A DNA stretch of 64,000 bases from Winogradskyella sp. (GTDB lineage Bacteria; Bacteroidota; Bacteroidia; Flavobacteriales; Flavobacteriaceae): contig NZ_JABSST010000003.1 of NCBI RefSeq assembly GCF_013213975.1, forward strand, positions 1 through 64,000, written 5' to 3'. Below the pieces are notes generated by a model. That model had not been told where the DNA came from, did no database searches, and saw only the letters and a list, made by a program, of their open reading frames with translations. Shown one piece after another: positions 30,047 to 40,166 of this stretch. Numbering within the stretch: the first letter of the stretch is position 1; each line of letters starts with the position of its first letter. The translations under genes and the position numbers were made by a program.

Positions 30047-30787
30047 GTGAGTCCTTTCAAAGTCATATTAATAATTTTAAGCTTATTTTTTTCTAAAGCT
30101 CATTTTGCACAAGTAAAAGATAAAGAGAATAAGTCTATCCGCATTCCTGCGGAACCCTCCAAAATAAAAAAAGACTCATCACCAGTAAAAATAAAGGTTG
30201 CCCCAAAACTAGATAAAAAAGACAATAAGGCAGGAGTTAACAAACCTGAAGATAAGAAGAAGTTTAGTATTAAGGAGTCTGAAAAACCATTTTCTATGAC
30301 AGATGAAGATGGATTAAAAAGTCCTAGCGAAATTTATGAAAAGCGTTGGAGTAAAGATTTAGAAAAGGGTGGTGTCATTAAAACCATGTCAGATCAATTT
30401 CTAGGCGAGCACCGTGTGGATACTAAATTTGTAAATATTGTATGTAGGGATCACGAATATCCAGATGGTGACCGTGTTAGAATTTACATAAATGGATACA
30501 TTGTAAAATCAAGTTTAGTTTTGCAAAGTAGTTATAGACGCGTAGAAGTAAATCTTGCTGAAGGTAAAAATACCATAGAAATCGAAGCACTTAATCAAGG
30601 AGAATCTGGGCCTAATACCGCAGAGTTTGTTGTTTATGACGATAAAGGAAAGCTTATTTCATCAAAAGAATGGAACCTACTCACAGGTGTTAAAGCTATT
30701 ATAGTTTTTCATAATGAAAAAGTTGTCATTCAAGAACAAACTGAAGAAAATTCAAGATCGGAACAAGATACAACCTCTAATAATTAA
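30047..30787 (+). CDS. Secreted hypothetical protein (GTG start)
   Basis: Signal peptide ILIILSLFFSKAHFAQ, Lys-rich linker, beta-rich C-terminal domain. Confidence 0.6.
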   Translation: MSPFKVILIILSLFFSKAHFAQVKDKENKSIRIPAEPSKIKKDSSPVKIKVAPKLDKKDNKAGVNKPEDKKKFSIKESEKPFSMTDEDGLKSPSEIYEKRWSKDLEKGGVIKTMSDQFLGEHRVDTKFVNIVCRDHEYPDGDRVRIYINGYIVKSSLVLQSSYRRVEVNLAEGKNTIEIEALNQGESGPNTAEFVVYDDKGKLISSKEWNLLTGVKAIIVFHNEKVVIQEQTEENSRSEQDTTSNN

Positions 30788-31337
30788 TTACATCTATTTC
30801 ACCAGGTGTCATTTTTCCTAAATGGTATTTTCCAATTCTTACTCTAACCAGACGCAATGTCGGATAACCAACTTTTGCCGTCATTTTCCTTACTTGTCTA
30901 AACTTTCCTTCGCGAATTGTAATGCTTAACCAAGACGTTTTCCCGTGCTTAGGGTCTCTTACAAATCTTTCAATAATATGATCTGTTCGTTCTAATACTT
31001 TGACAACACAAGGTTTCGTAAGATACGATTGTCGGTTTACTGTTATTTCAACACCATGACGTAATTCACAAATTGCACTTGCAGTTATAATACCATGAAC
31101 CATAACATGATACTCTTTTTCAATATTAGAGCTTGTAATATGATTACTAAATTTACCGTCACTAGTTAAGAGCAACAGACCTTCCGACTTTTCATCTAAA
31201 CGACCAACAGCCATTATTCGATGCTCTAAATGAAATAATTCACTTAGTAATTTTTTATTTCTTCGTCTATTTTGATTGTTAACGAATTGACTTAAGTAGC
31301 CATAAGGTTTGTAAATTTTGAAATAGGAATGTGCCAC
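30777..31337 (-). CDS. RluE/RsuA-type pseudouridine synthase
   Basis: FKIYKPYGYLSQF, HRIMAVGRLDEKSEGLLLLTSDG, REGKFRQVRKMTAKVGYPTLRLVRVRIG. Confidence 0.93.
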   Translation of the reverse strand: MAHSYFKIYKPYGYLSQFVNNQNRRRNKKLLSELFHLEHRIMAVGRLDEKSEGLLLLTSDGKFSNHITSSNIEKEYHVMVHGIITASAICELRHGVEITVNRQSYLTKPCVVKVLERTDHIIERFVRDPKHGKTSWLSITIREGKFRQVRKMTAKVGYPTLRLVRVRIGKYHLGKMTPGEIDVINY

Positions 31338-31389
31338 ATTACCAAGGGTTAAATTTATCTTTTCTTATTCTGATTAATAACTATTAAAT

Positions 31390-32202
31390 CTAGTTTGGAG
31401 ACCACCATGTTATAAAACATTTTTTGAGTTCACCCATTTTATTTTTAACCCAAATCATTGGCGAACGCTCACTTAAAATGGATTTGCTGATTAATTCTTT
31501 TGCCATTTCAAAATCCAACCATTGTACATTATTGTTGGGCTCAATTAACCACTCCAACTTTTGAGGTATGCAAAACAACGCATTTTGTAACAAATCAAAT
31601 CGTGCAAAATCTAAATAATACCCACTAATACATGACGTGTTCAAAGGTTCAATATCCTGCCTCTCATGCCGTCCATAGGGTAGAAATAATTGTGCTTTAA
31701 ACAATACATGTTGCTTTACAGAATTTATATCAAATTTATAATTTTCAAGAATTTGTTCTGTCTTTGTATGATAGAGTAGCGGTAATTGCTTGTGTTTAAG
31801 CTTTTCTAATTTATAGTTTAGATTATCCCTTCTATTTGGACCAACCCAATTTGACATTAAATCTTTGCCTTTAGATTTAATGTCAAATAGGTAGAATTTA
31901 TATACTATTTCTAAATGAATAGGGATATTTTGATGAATGAGCAAAACATCTAACTCACCCAATGTTTTTTGGTCATCTACAATTTGTAAACTATCAGCTA
32001 TAATTTGACAATTAGGCATTTGTTGCAGTTGAAACAACACAAATTTCTCAACCCATTTACCCAATCTAAGTGATTTTTGTTCTTGAACAATAAATGGTTG
32101 ACATGTGTTTGTGGGCATAAACTGCCCCATACCTTGAATCGCATCATTTTCCCATAGTATTTTGGTATTCTGATAACCAAGAAACATTTTGTTAAGATTC
32201 AT
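31390..32202 (-). CDS. DUF1853 family protein
   Basis: LRLGKWVEKFVLFQLQQ, LGELDVLLIHQNIPIHLEIVYKFYLF, NWVGPNRRDNLNYKLEKLKHKQLPLL. Confidence 0.8.
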   Translation of the reverse strand: MNLNKMFLGYQNTKILWENDAIQGMGQFMPTNTCQPFIVQEQKSLRLGKWVEKFVLFQLQQMPNCQIIADSLQIVDDQKTLGELDVLLIHQNIPIHLEIVYKFYLFDIKSKGKDLMSNWVGPNRRDNLNYKLEKLKHKQLPLLYHTKTEQILENYKFDINSVKQHVLFKAQLFLPYGRHERQDIEPLNTSCISGYYLDFARFDLLQNALFCIPQKLEWLIEPNNNVQWLDFEMAKELISKSILSERSPMIWVKNKMGELKKCFITWWSPN

Positions 32203-32279
32203 TATGCTAAACTAATCAAAGTATATTAATAAAGGCCATACTTAGCAGTACGACCTAAAGAAAACCTGCTCTAATAAGT

Positions 32280-35200
32280 TTATTTAATAATTAGTTTTTC
32301 AAAACGTCTTGAGCCAGATTGAGACATAAGTTCTATGATATATACACCTGCACTTAACCGGTCTACTGCAATTACTTGCCTATTTTTAAAAATATCAAGT
32401 TGGTCTTTCATCGAATTTTTTCCATTTAATTCATATAAGACAAAACTCGTTTCCTCCTCTAAATCACCTTCAATAACAATGGAATTTGTAGAAAAATCAG
32501 AATAAATAATCAACTTATTTATAGGTAATTCTGTAACAGTTAGTGCATTCCCTTCAAATCTTAAATAAAATCTACCTGTTTCTGATAAATCTTCATCTGC
32601 CGTGAAAGCATATTCACCATCATTCAAAAGTGTAAATGTGTTATAAACAGCATCCTCTAAATAAACATCTATATCAGACGGCAAATCACTTTCATTAATG
32701 CTAATTGTAATTTGCTGTCCTTGGTCGGCATTAATACCTAATGGTATAACAACATTTTCCATAGCACTGCTAGATAATGCTTGAATTGAAAAAGGCACGC
32801 CGCCAGTGATATCGTCAACTAAAAGCGAATAGATAGCAAAATCTGGTGCATTACCACCATAAAGTGCAGCATCATACCCTGGATCTAAGCCATGACTTGC
32901 ATTCTCATTAAAATAAAAATCAGTGGTGAATTCTGATGCATTTGAAATAGCTTTTAGTTCTAAATGCCCATGATGAGGAGAGGTACCAGATCTGCCTAAA
33001 ATAAAATCATCCGAATCACCTGTAACACGCATACTTGGCGTGAATGTAACGATACCTCCGTCCGTTTTACTTTTCACAAAAAATCCTTGTCCTGGAGCAA
33101 TTAATCTACCAGTAGTAGCACTATTTAATACTTCCCATCCATTTGAAGCATCACCATCATAACCATATATTGCTTGAAAAGAAGTAACGTCTAGTTGAGA
33201 TTGATTCATTGAAAAGAATGCGTCAAAATCAAGATATGATGAATATGGATTGCCTATTAAATTCCATCCTTCAAATGATGAACCATTAGAGGATATAGAA
33301 ACCTCAACATTACCAGATTCGATTTCTCCTGTAAAAGTAAAGGTTGTTCCTGAAACACCATCTTCAGAGCTATCTCTTGCAGTTCGATATCCTACTCCAG
33401 AATTTATTGGGGTTAAATCATTTGCAGTGGTATCATATATCTGATAGCTTCCTAAAGCTTCATTAAAAGGACCAAAAAGTTTCTGTATTGTATTAGCTGG
33501 ATTTTCAAATATATTAGAATTATCACCCGCTAAACTTCCAAAATTTTGATTTTTTACAGGCGAAGAAATTAAATCATTCCCAGTAATACCGTTAAAGGCA
33601 TTAATATGTCGTTTGTATTTTATTACACCAGTTGTACTTCCAGAAACTATTAAACTCGAATATTTATTAGAAACGGAATTTAATAGGATTTCACCATTGT
33701 TTACTAAGTTTCCGTTTATGGTCAAGCTGCCACCCTCCATAATTTCAATACTTCCAGTTGCACCAACTGTGTAATCACCGTTTATAGTCACATCTTCATC
33801 GACACCAATCATTAAATCCTCACACGCATTAGGTGCTGTAAAAACTGCTGAATTGCTTAAATATGTCGATTTATAGCCATCGGTAAAATCTGCAGTGACT
33901 TCAACATCCAATCCATCAGAATTAAGTCCTACCAATGTTATAGTCTGTGGACTAGTTGTAATAGGAAAACTTTGATCATTAACAACTAATGAACCTGTAG
34001 CTGGTGGATTAGTATAAGTTACTGTTAATTCTTGAGTGTATGAATTATCTGAAGAATTACATGTAGTCTGGATACCTGCTGTGACATTATCAATAGTTGT
34101 TGGATTAGAATAAGGTTTAAATTGTACCATTGACGCTTTTGGTTCCGTTTGAGAATCGTCAGCACCTTGTTGTGTATCACCACCGCGACCTCTTAAATGA
34201 ATACTCACCAAATCCTGAACACCATCAGTATATAATTGCACTCTTACAGCTTCTGCGTAAATTGGGGGTTGATTAGTATTATCCCACTGATAGATGCCGC
34301 TATCAATCCAACCACCAATACCTTCTTCGATAGTAAACCAAAGACCTTGTCTTAAATAACTAACTCGCCAATGTGTATTAGGTTGAGGCTGGTTTGGATA
34401 TGTACCACCCAAAGTAATATAATTTACAAATTTTGGACTGGACCAATCTGTTCTCCAATAAAAACCATTGTCCGCATCGACAGGCCCTAAATTTTGATTA
34501 TAACTCTCACCATACTCTGCAAAACTCGTGGTTACCTTGTAATCACCTGATGCTGGATCATAAAGAATGTCTAATGGCGCCCCTCTTCCTGAACCTTGTG
34601 AAACAGAACCACTCAATGTAGCTGAAGGCAATAGTGCCAAATTAATCAATGGATTTGGGTTATTTATTGTATCTGAAGAGACACCACTAAGCTGATTTAT
34701 CCATTGTTCAACTAAATCTACTGCAGGTTGGTCAATAATGGTTTTCGAAATAGGTGGCATCATTACAGAAGCATCTACACTATTCATTCTATGAAATAGA
34801 ATTGACTTAGATGCATCGCCAGGGTGCACAATTTCTTCGTCTATATCAATACCTAATGGTGTAAGTATACCACTGTTTAATAATTCTGTCGCCTCTAAAT
34901 TATTATAAACTCTTAAATCAAAATTCGTTCTAATACTATTATCACGTCTGTGACAGTACGCACAATTAAGGTCAAGATATGATCGTGCCTTTTCATCTAA
35001 ACTGGCACTAGAATCATCTAATCGTTTGTTTGTGTAGATGTCTCCTGTTTCGGCATCGGTAATAGATGTGTCTAAAATTCCTAAATGACTAAGTGTTACT
35101 AATTGATTCGCAGTAACCCCTGTTTCGGCATACGTATAATCCGTGTTTAAATAACGAGATTTTAAACCTAATCCACCTTTATTGGCATTATTATGACAGT

Positions 35201-37175
35201 TAATACAATCTGAGTTCGATGGGAAATGCCATGTTTGGGTTCTTATGCCACCGCCTACCGTAGTAATATCTATTGGTTCATCTAAACTCGATGCTTGAAG
35301 TACTGCATCCGTTTGAGCCTCATTCCAATTGTAAGTCAAGAAATACATTTCCCCAACTTCATCAACAACTGAAATTCGTGTTTCTATCTTTTTAGTAATG
35401 GACGGATTATTATCATCGACTTGTAAATCAAAATGCTTAACTATAACTGTGCCTGGCGGAAAATCCCAATCCCCGTGTTCAGAATATGCAACTTGCTCTT
35501 CACTGCCACTATGAACACCATCATTATTAGGGACAGCTATCCAGCGCTTTTTAAGGGCACCATCAGACCAAAATGATTCGTACAATTCGTAAGGCACATA
35601 ACCATCAATGACATCTAAGGTGCTTAAATCTGAAAATATGCCAGTCTGAGATAGTAACTGAGGCGCAGGACCGTAATCAGCATCATCGTCTATTAATTTA
35701 TAAATGTTAGTGGCAAATCCTAAATTTAGAATATACAGTTCACCTTGAGCATCTTCACCAAAAGAGATAATGTCTTCTGGCAAAAATGTACTAATTTGTT
35801 CGTACTCTCCGGTACTAATATCAACAGAAAATATTTCATCGCCACCGCCATAATCAGCACAGATATATTTACCAAATAACTCAGGTATACCAGATCCTCT
35901 ATAAACATATCCACCAGTTATTGAATTGACAATGTCATGACTAAAATCTACAAAAGGTTCCTCATGGGCCATATTATTAAATAAATCAGAATAGCAACCA
36001 GGTCCAGCCAACGTACCTTCGTATAATGGCCAACCAAAATTGGAATTTGTGCTCAAAACATTGATCTCTTCACGATTATTAAGGCCTACATCACCAATAT
36101 AAAACGTACCTGTCTGGCTATCCTTAGTCATTCTAAATGGATTTCTTAACCCTACAGCATAATATTCCTCAAAGAAATCACCTGCAGAGTAAACATCATT
36201 TGGATCATTTGTTGTTAAATTAGGTTGACCATATAAAGTTGTTGTTGAGCCTGGTGTTGTGTCAGAAAAAGGATTATCATTTGGAATCCAATATTCTACT
36301 CCAGTTATCTCACCTGCAAAACCAGTATCTGCTGGTTTGGTTCTAACTGGAGCGTGACTTTTTGTTGGATCTTTATCTACGTCTAATCGTAAAACACCAC
36401 CTGCAAGATCTTCTGTAATTTCTTGAGATCTTCTCCAAGATGCCATATCACCTGTAGTTAGGTAGAGAAAACCATCATCACCAAATTCTAAACCACCACC
36501 ATAATGTGTTGTACCATACATTCTGTTCTTTAGGAGTATGGTTCTAGAATTAGCAACAAATGTCATTGTTGTAGGATCTACTTCAAATCGTTCTAATACA
36601 AGGTAGTTTCCTTGGTATTCACTATCGCCATACGAACATCCTTGACTTGTATATCCACCAAATGGAGGCGAATCTTGACCTTGAGCATTTTTGGTAGCAT
36701 AGTAGACATAAAAATAATTTTGAGGATTAGATACAGCATCAAAATCAGGATGAATGGTCATACCCAAAAATCCACCATCTGAAACGAGGCCAACTTCCGC
36801 TGATAGATCAATTAATAAATTCTTATCAGTTGTTGCTTCATCATCTTCGAACCAATAGATTATGCCATTTAATTGTCCTATAACAAATGTACTTTGACTA
36901 GGCACTTGCTTAAAGGCAATCGGATAGAAAAATGTGAGATTTGGAAATGCTATTCTGTAGGTAGCATCTAAATCTGTATCTAAGGCCTGTGGAAAAACTC
37001 CATTTGAATATGGAGAAATAGTTCCTACACTTGTTAAACCAGGTCCTGAAAAATACGGAAACGACCCAAATAATAATACTGAAGCAATTAAAACTATGAA
37101 AGTTCTAAGTGATTTAAATTTAGGATTAAAACGTGTTAATAGGGTTCCAATAAGTTTTTTGGAATAATGTTTCAT
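32280..37175 (-). CDS. Secreted PQQ-dependent sugar dehydrogenase-type beta-propeller with c-type haem motifs and T9SS type A sorting domain
   Basis: HYGGGLEFGDDGFLYLTTGDM, FYIGDVGLNNREEINVLSTNSNFGWPLYEG; CINCH and CAYCH; C-terminal LSAGVYIIELMSQSGSRRFEKLIIK. Confidence 0.88.
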   Translation of the reverse strand: MKHYSKKLIGTLLTRFNPKFKSLRTFIVLIASVLLFGSFPYFSGPGLTSVGTISPYSNGVFPQALDTDLDATYRIAFPNLTFFYPIAFKQVPSQSTFVIGQLNGIIYWFEDDEATTDKNLLIDLSAEVGLVSDGGFLGMTIHPDFDAVSNPQNYFYVYYATKNAQGQDSPPFGGYTSQGCSYGDSEYQGNYLVLERFEVDPTTMTFVANSRTILLKNRMYGTTHYGGGLEFGDDGFLYLTTGDMASWRRSQEITEDLAGGVLRLDVDKDPTKSHAPVRTKPADTGFAGEITGVEYWIPNDNPFSDTTPGSTTTLYGQPNLTTNDPNDVYSAGDFFEEYYAVGLRNPFRMTKDSQTGTFYIGDVGLNNREEINVLSTNSNFGWPLYEGTLAGPGCYSDLFNNMAHEEPFVDFSHDIVNSITGGYVYRGSGIPELFGKYICADYGGGDEIFSVDISTGEYEQISTFLPEDIISFGEDAQGELYILNLGFATNIYKLIDDDADYGPAPQLLSQTGIFSDLSTLDVIDGYVPYELYESFWSDGALKKRWIAVPNNDGVHSGSEEQVAYSEHGDWDFPPGTVIVKHFDLQVDDNNPSITKKIETRISVVDEVGEMYFLTYNWNEAQTDAVLQASSLDEPIDITTVGGGIRTQTWHFPSNSDCINCHNNANKGGLGLKSRYLNTDYTYAETGVTANQLVTLSHLGILDTSITDAETGDIYTNKRLDDSSASLDEKARSYLDLNCAYCHRRDNSIRTNFDLRVYNNLEATELLNSGILTPLGIDIDEEIVHPGDASKSILFHRMNSVDASVMMPPISKTIIDQPAVDLVEQWINQLSGVSSDTINNPNPLINLALLPSATLSGSVSQGSGRGAPLDILYDPASGDYKVTTSFAEYGESYNQNLGPVDADNGFYWRTDWSSPKFVNYITLGGTYPNQPQPNTHWRVSYLRQGLWFTIEEGIGGWIDSGIYQWDNTNQPPIYAEAVRVQLYTDGVQDLVSIHLRGRGGDTQQGADDSQTEPKASMVQFKPYSNPTTIDNVTAGIQTTCNSSDNSYTQELTVTYTNPPATGSLVVNDQSFPITTSPQTITLVGLNSDGLDVEVTADFTDGYKSTYLSNSAVFTAPNACEDLMIGVDEDVTINGDYTVGATGSIEIMEGGSLTINGNLVNNGEILLNSVSNKYSSLIVSGSTTGVIKYKRHINAFNGITGNDLISSPVKNQNFGSLAGDNSNIFENPANTIQKLFGPFNEALGSYQIYDTTANDLTPINSGVGYRTARDSSEDGVSGTTFTFTGEIESGNVEVSISSNGSSFEGWNLIGNPYSSYLDFDAFFSMNQSQLDVTSFQAIYGYDGDASNGWEVLNSATTGRLIAPGQGFFVKSKTDGGIVTFTPSMRVTGDSDDFILGRSGTSPHHGHLELKAISNASEFTTDFYFNENASHGLDPGYDAALYGGNAPDFAIYSLLVDDITGGVPFSIQALSSSAMENVVIPLGINADQGQQITISINESDLPSDIDVYLEDAVYNTFTLLNDGEYAFTADEDLSETGRFYLRFEGNALTVTELPINKLIIYSDFSTNSIVIEGDLEEETSFVLYELNGKNSMKDQLDIFKNRQVIAVDRLSAGVYIIELMSQSGSRRFEKLIIK

Positions 37176-37487
37176 TTGAATGTTAATTAATAGCTAATTA
37201 AATGTAATACTATTACTTAGATTCAATCAAACATTTCGACTAATGTTCATTAAAAACGATAACAGTAATCAATTGATAATCTTTAAAGTATTTTTCAAAC
37301 TCTAGAAGTCATTTTGTTATGTATGCATAATAAATTAATCTACTGATATTAAATGTTTTAAACATCCATTTTGTTTAATTTTTTCTTAAAAATCATCAAC
37401 TATAAATTCATTTTATTTTACACCCTTATAAGTAATTAATTATCAAATATTTGATGCATTTATAGATAAAAGAACTATATTTAAGGT

Positions 37488-38051
37488 ATGAAAATAAGGA
37501 GCCTATTAATATCAGTATTAATTATATTGTTGGGATGTAAAACTATTCCAAATGAAGAAGATTTAGCATCGGAATCAAGCGAGTTCAAAGCTTTAAAGAC
37601 TTTAGTTGATTCCCGAAATTTAGTTTTTGAAGCTCAGGTTGCTTATCCCTTTCAAACCAATGATATTATTGATGTTTCTAATGAATTAATGAGCCAAACA
37701 GAAAATGCTAACGGTAGATTTAGTCTAAGTGCGAATGAAGATTATTTAAAGTTAAAACATGATTCTACAAGTGCTCGTTTGTCCTATTTTGGTGAGCTTA
37801 GAACCTCAGGGTATTCAGACGCTAGAGACACCAACATTGAGTTTAATAATACAGTAAGTGATTATAAAGTCAAGATTAATGAGAAGAAGAGACATATTTC
37901 TATTTCGTTCAAAGTTAAAAATGAAACAGAACAATTCAATATTAAATTGCTTTTGTTTTCATCCCAAAAAGGCAACTTAACGGTTTACGGATCTAACAGA
38001 ACAACGATAAGATATGATGGCGAATTTAGACCTTCAAAAAAACATAATTAA
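37488..38051 (+). CDS. DUF4251-like lipoprotein
   Basis: Lipobox ILLGC; SRNLVFEAQVAYPFQTNDIIDVSNELMSQTENANGRFSLSANEDYLKL...LSYFGELRTSGY. Confidence 0.7.
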   Translation: MKIRSLLISVLIILLGCKTIPNEEDLASESSEFKALKTLVDSRNLVFEAQVAYPFQTNDIIDVSNELMSQTENANGRFSLSANEDYLKLKHDSTSARLSYFGELRTSGYSDARDTNIEFNNTVSDYKVKINEKKRHISISFKVKNETEQFNIKLLLFSSQKGNLTVYGSNRTTIRYDGEFRPSKKHN

Positions 38052-38157
38052 TTTTTGCAGTAGCCTTCTTTTATTTTAACAGATTGTAAATCTCTCTAAA
38101 CTTTATTTTCGTAGTTCTGCTTTGAAATACTAAAGAGCAGCATGTGCTCATTAGATT

Positions 38158-38644
38158 TTAGTAAAATGCGGGTTCTGTTTTAGCATGCAATGTTATAGGT
38201 TTTCTAGTAACAAAGGCTTCATATACGGTAATCATGCCAAGACACTTAGACGAATCTTTATCGTTTTTTACTTTTTGAAATTTTGCTTTTGTGGAGAGAT
38301 AAATAAACGCTTTATTTTTATTAACTAATATCATGAGTCCATCATAATCAATAGTCGTTTAACGCAAGTTCCTTAGAAGATGGCTTATCTTTTCAATTCA
38401 TATTCCATAAAAAGGCATAAGTGAAAAATTCAATCCCAACAGGATTACGCCAATCCTTTGTAAACCTTAAATCTTCATATCCTTCGCAATTGATTTCAGG
38501 GGCAAAACCAAATGGAAATTTAATAACTCCTTTTAAATAAGTAGAATCAGCTTCTAGTATATATAAGTCATTATCTTTTTGGCCAAAACTCATTAATGTA
38601 TAATATGTGCAATCAGATAAAAATATTATTTTTTTCATAAGCAT
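38158..38644 (-). pseudogene. Degraded gene of unknown family downstream of yceI
   Basis: The 83-aa ORF ends at TGA (38393-38395); the same frame continues KDKPSSKELALNDY, then another frame reads TTIDYDGLMILVNKNKAFIYLSTKAKFQKVKNDKDSSKCLGMITVYEAFVTRKPITLHAKTEPAFY*. Confidence 0.55.
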
Positions 38645-39195
38645 AAGCTTACTTCAAAACCAATACCGTCTGCGATAGCGCCATCTCGTAAAGTACTATT
38701 GTAATCAATACCCCAACGTTGTCTATCGATCTTGAATCTTGCTGTTAACTGTTGCTTTTCATAATTTACTTTGGCTTGAAAATTTATCGGTAAGGTAATC
38801 CCTTTAATTGTGAGATCTGCAAAAATCTGTATATTGTGATTATCGTGATATTTAACTTTTAAAATTGTCAAAATGGAAGTAGGATAATCTGAAGTATTAA
38901 AAAAATCTTGATTCTTAAGATGATCTACAAGTCCAATGTTAGCTTCTTCATCTTTAATATCTAGACAAATTATCGAATTCATATCAATTATAAATGTTCC
39001 ACCTGTGATTACATCATTATTCTTTGTAAAGTAGCCTTCTTTAAAATTTATGGTGCCATAATGGCCACCAAAATAAAATGAATATTCGCCTGACCATTTA
39101 ATTTCGCTTTTTGATCTATTGATGTCTAATTTTTCTTGTGCAAAGTGGTAAGTCCAAACAAACAGGCACAGAACGATACATAGGATTTTTTTCAT
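38635..39195 (-). CDS. YceI family protein
   Basis: DINRSKSEIKWSGEYSF...GTFIIDMNSI...NQDFFNTSDYPTSILTI...DLTIKGITLPINFQAKV. Confidence 0.9.
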   Translation of the reverse strand: MKKILCIVLCLFVWTYHFAQEKLDINRSKSEIKWSGEYSFYFGGHYGTINFKEGYFTKNNDVITGGTFIIDMNSIICLDIKDEEANIGLVDHLKNQDFFNTSDYPTSILTILKVKYHDNHNIQIFADLTIKGITLPINFQAKVNYEKQQLTARFKIDRQRWGIDYNSTLRDGAIADGIGFEVSLCL

Positions 39196-39305
39196 GACTA
39201 AATTTTTTAATTGAATAATGAGATAAAACTAAAATGTTTAATCCTGAAGAGTGTCAAAAAAATGTAAAAGAAGTGTCAATGACTTGTAAAATTTAAAAGA
39301 AATAC

Positions 39306-40166
39306 TTGTTCTTTGTCAATACTATGATGAACAATTATCTAAATATACTCGTCTTATTTCTTATTCTATTTACGTCTTGTGATGATTCTAAACCATTGGG
39401 GCTTGAGAAAAAAACAAAGATTGCTCTTAGAGATGTTGGTCATAAACTATTACTAAATCAAAATGATTCTACATCGTTGATTTTACCGGTTAAAAAACTT
39501 AATTCTAGGTCATATCGGTTAGAGATAGACACAACCTTGACTATTGAACCACTACTATTAGTTGAAATTATCTCTGATAGTTTCAAGTCAGCTAGTTTAC
39601 CTGAAAATTATATCATTGAAGTTATTCAATGTAGGAACAATGAAGTGGCTTACAGCTTTCAAAAAAGTACAACAATTGATAAAACTGTTATTCCTTGTGG
39701 TGGTCGTTATCTGCCAGTAGGGTTCTATGTAATTGAAGTTAATTATGCAGTAATAAATTCTAATTCATCTCAGTGGTTATATTTTCTTATTCCTTTAGGT
39801 ATTGTTATTGTAGTGATAATGTTAATTTTTAAACAAAAATCAAGAAAAACACCTAATACAGTTAAAGTTCAATATGAAGTTATTGGTAGTTTTCGATTTT
39901 ATCCCGAACAGAACAAACTTGTTAAGGAAGCAGAAGAAATAGCTCTATCTAAAAAAGAATGTGAGCTATTAACCTTATTTATACAAAAGCCAAACGTGTT
40001 GATTAAACGCGAAGAACTTACTAAGCGTGTTTGGGAAGACAATGGTGTTATTGTGGGTAGAAGTCTAGACACCTACATTTCTAAACTTCGTAAAAAATTA
40101 CAAAGCGATACAAGTATTAAACTTGTAAATGTTCACGGAGTAGGGTATAAACTCAGAATTTTATAG
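39306..40166 (+). CDS. Membrane-anchored winged-helix (OmpR/PhoB-type) transcriptional regulator, ToxR-like topology
   Basis: N-terminal lipobox-like LFTSC, TM WLYFLIPLGIVIVVIMLIF, C-terminal LSKKECELLTLFIQKPNVLIKREELTKRVWEDNGVIVGRSLDTYISKLRKKL..VHGVGYKL. Confidence 0.85.
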   Translation: MFFVNTMMNNYLNILVLFLILFTSCDDSKPLGLEKKTKIALRDVGHKLLLNQNDSTSLILPVKKLNSRSYRLEIDTTLTIEPLLLVEIISDSFKSASLPENYIIEVIQCRNNEVAYSFQKSTTIDKTVIPCGGRYLPVGFYVIEVNYAVINSNSSQWLYFLIPLGIVIVVIMLIFKQKSRKTPNTVKVQYEVIGSFRFYPEQNKLVKEAEEIALSKKECELLTLFIQKPNVLIKREELTKRVWEDNGVIVGRSLDTYISKLRKKLQSDTSIKLVNVHGVGYKLRIL

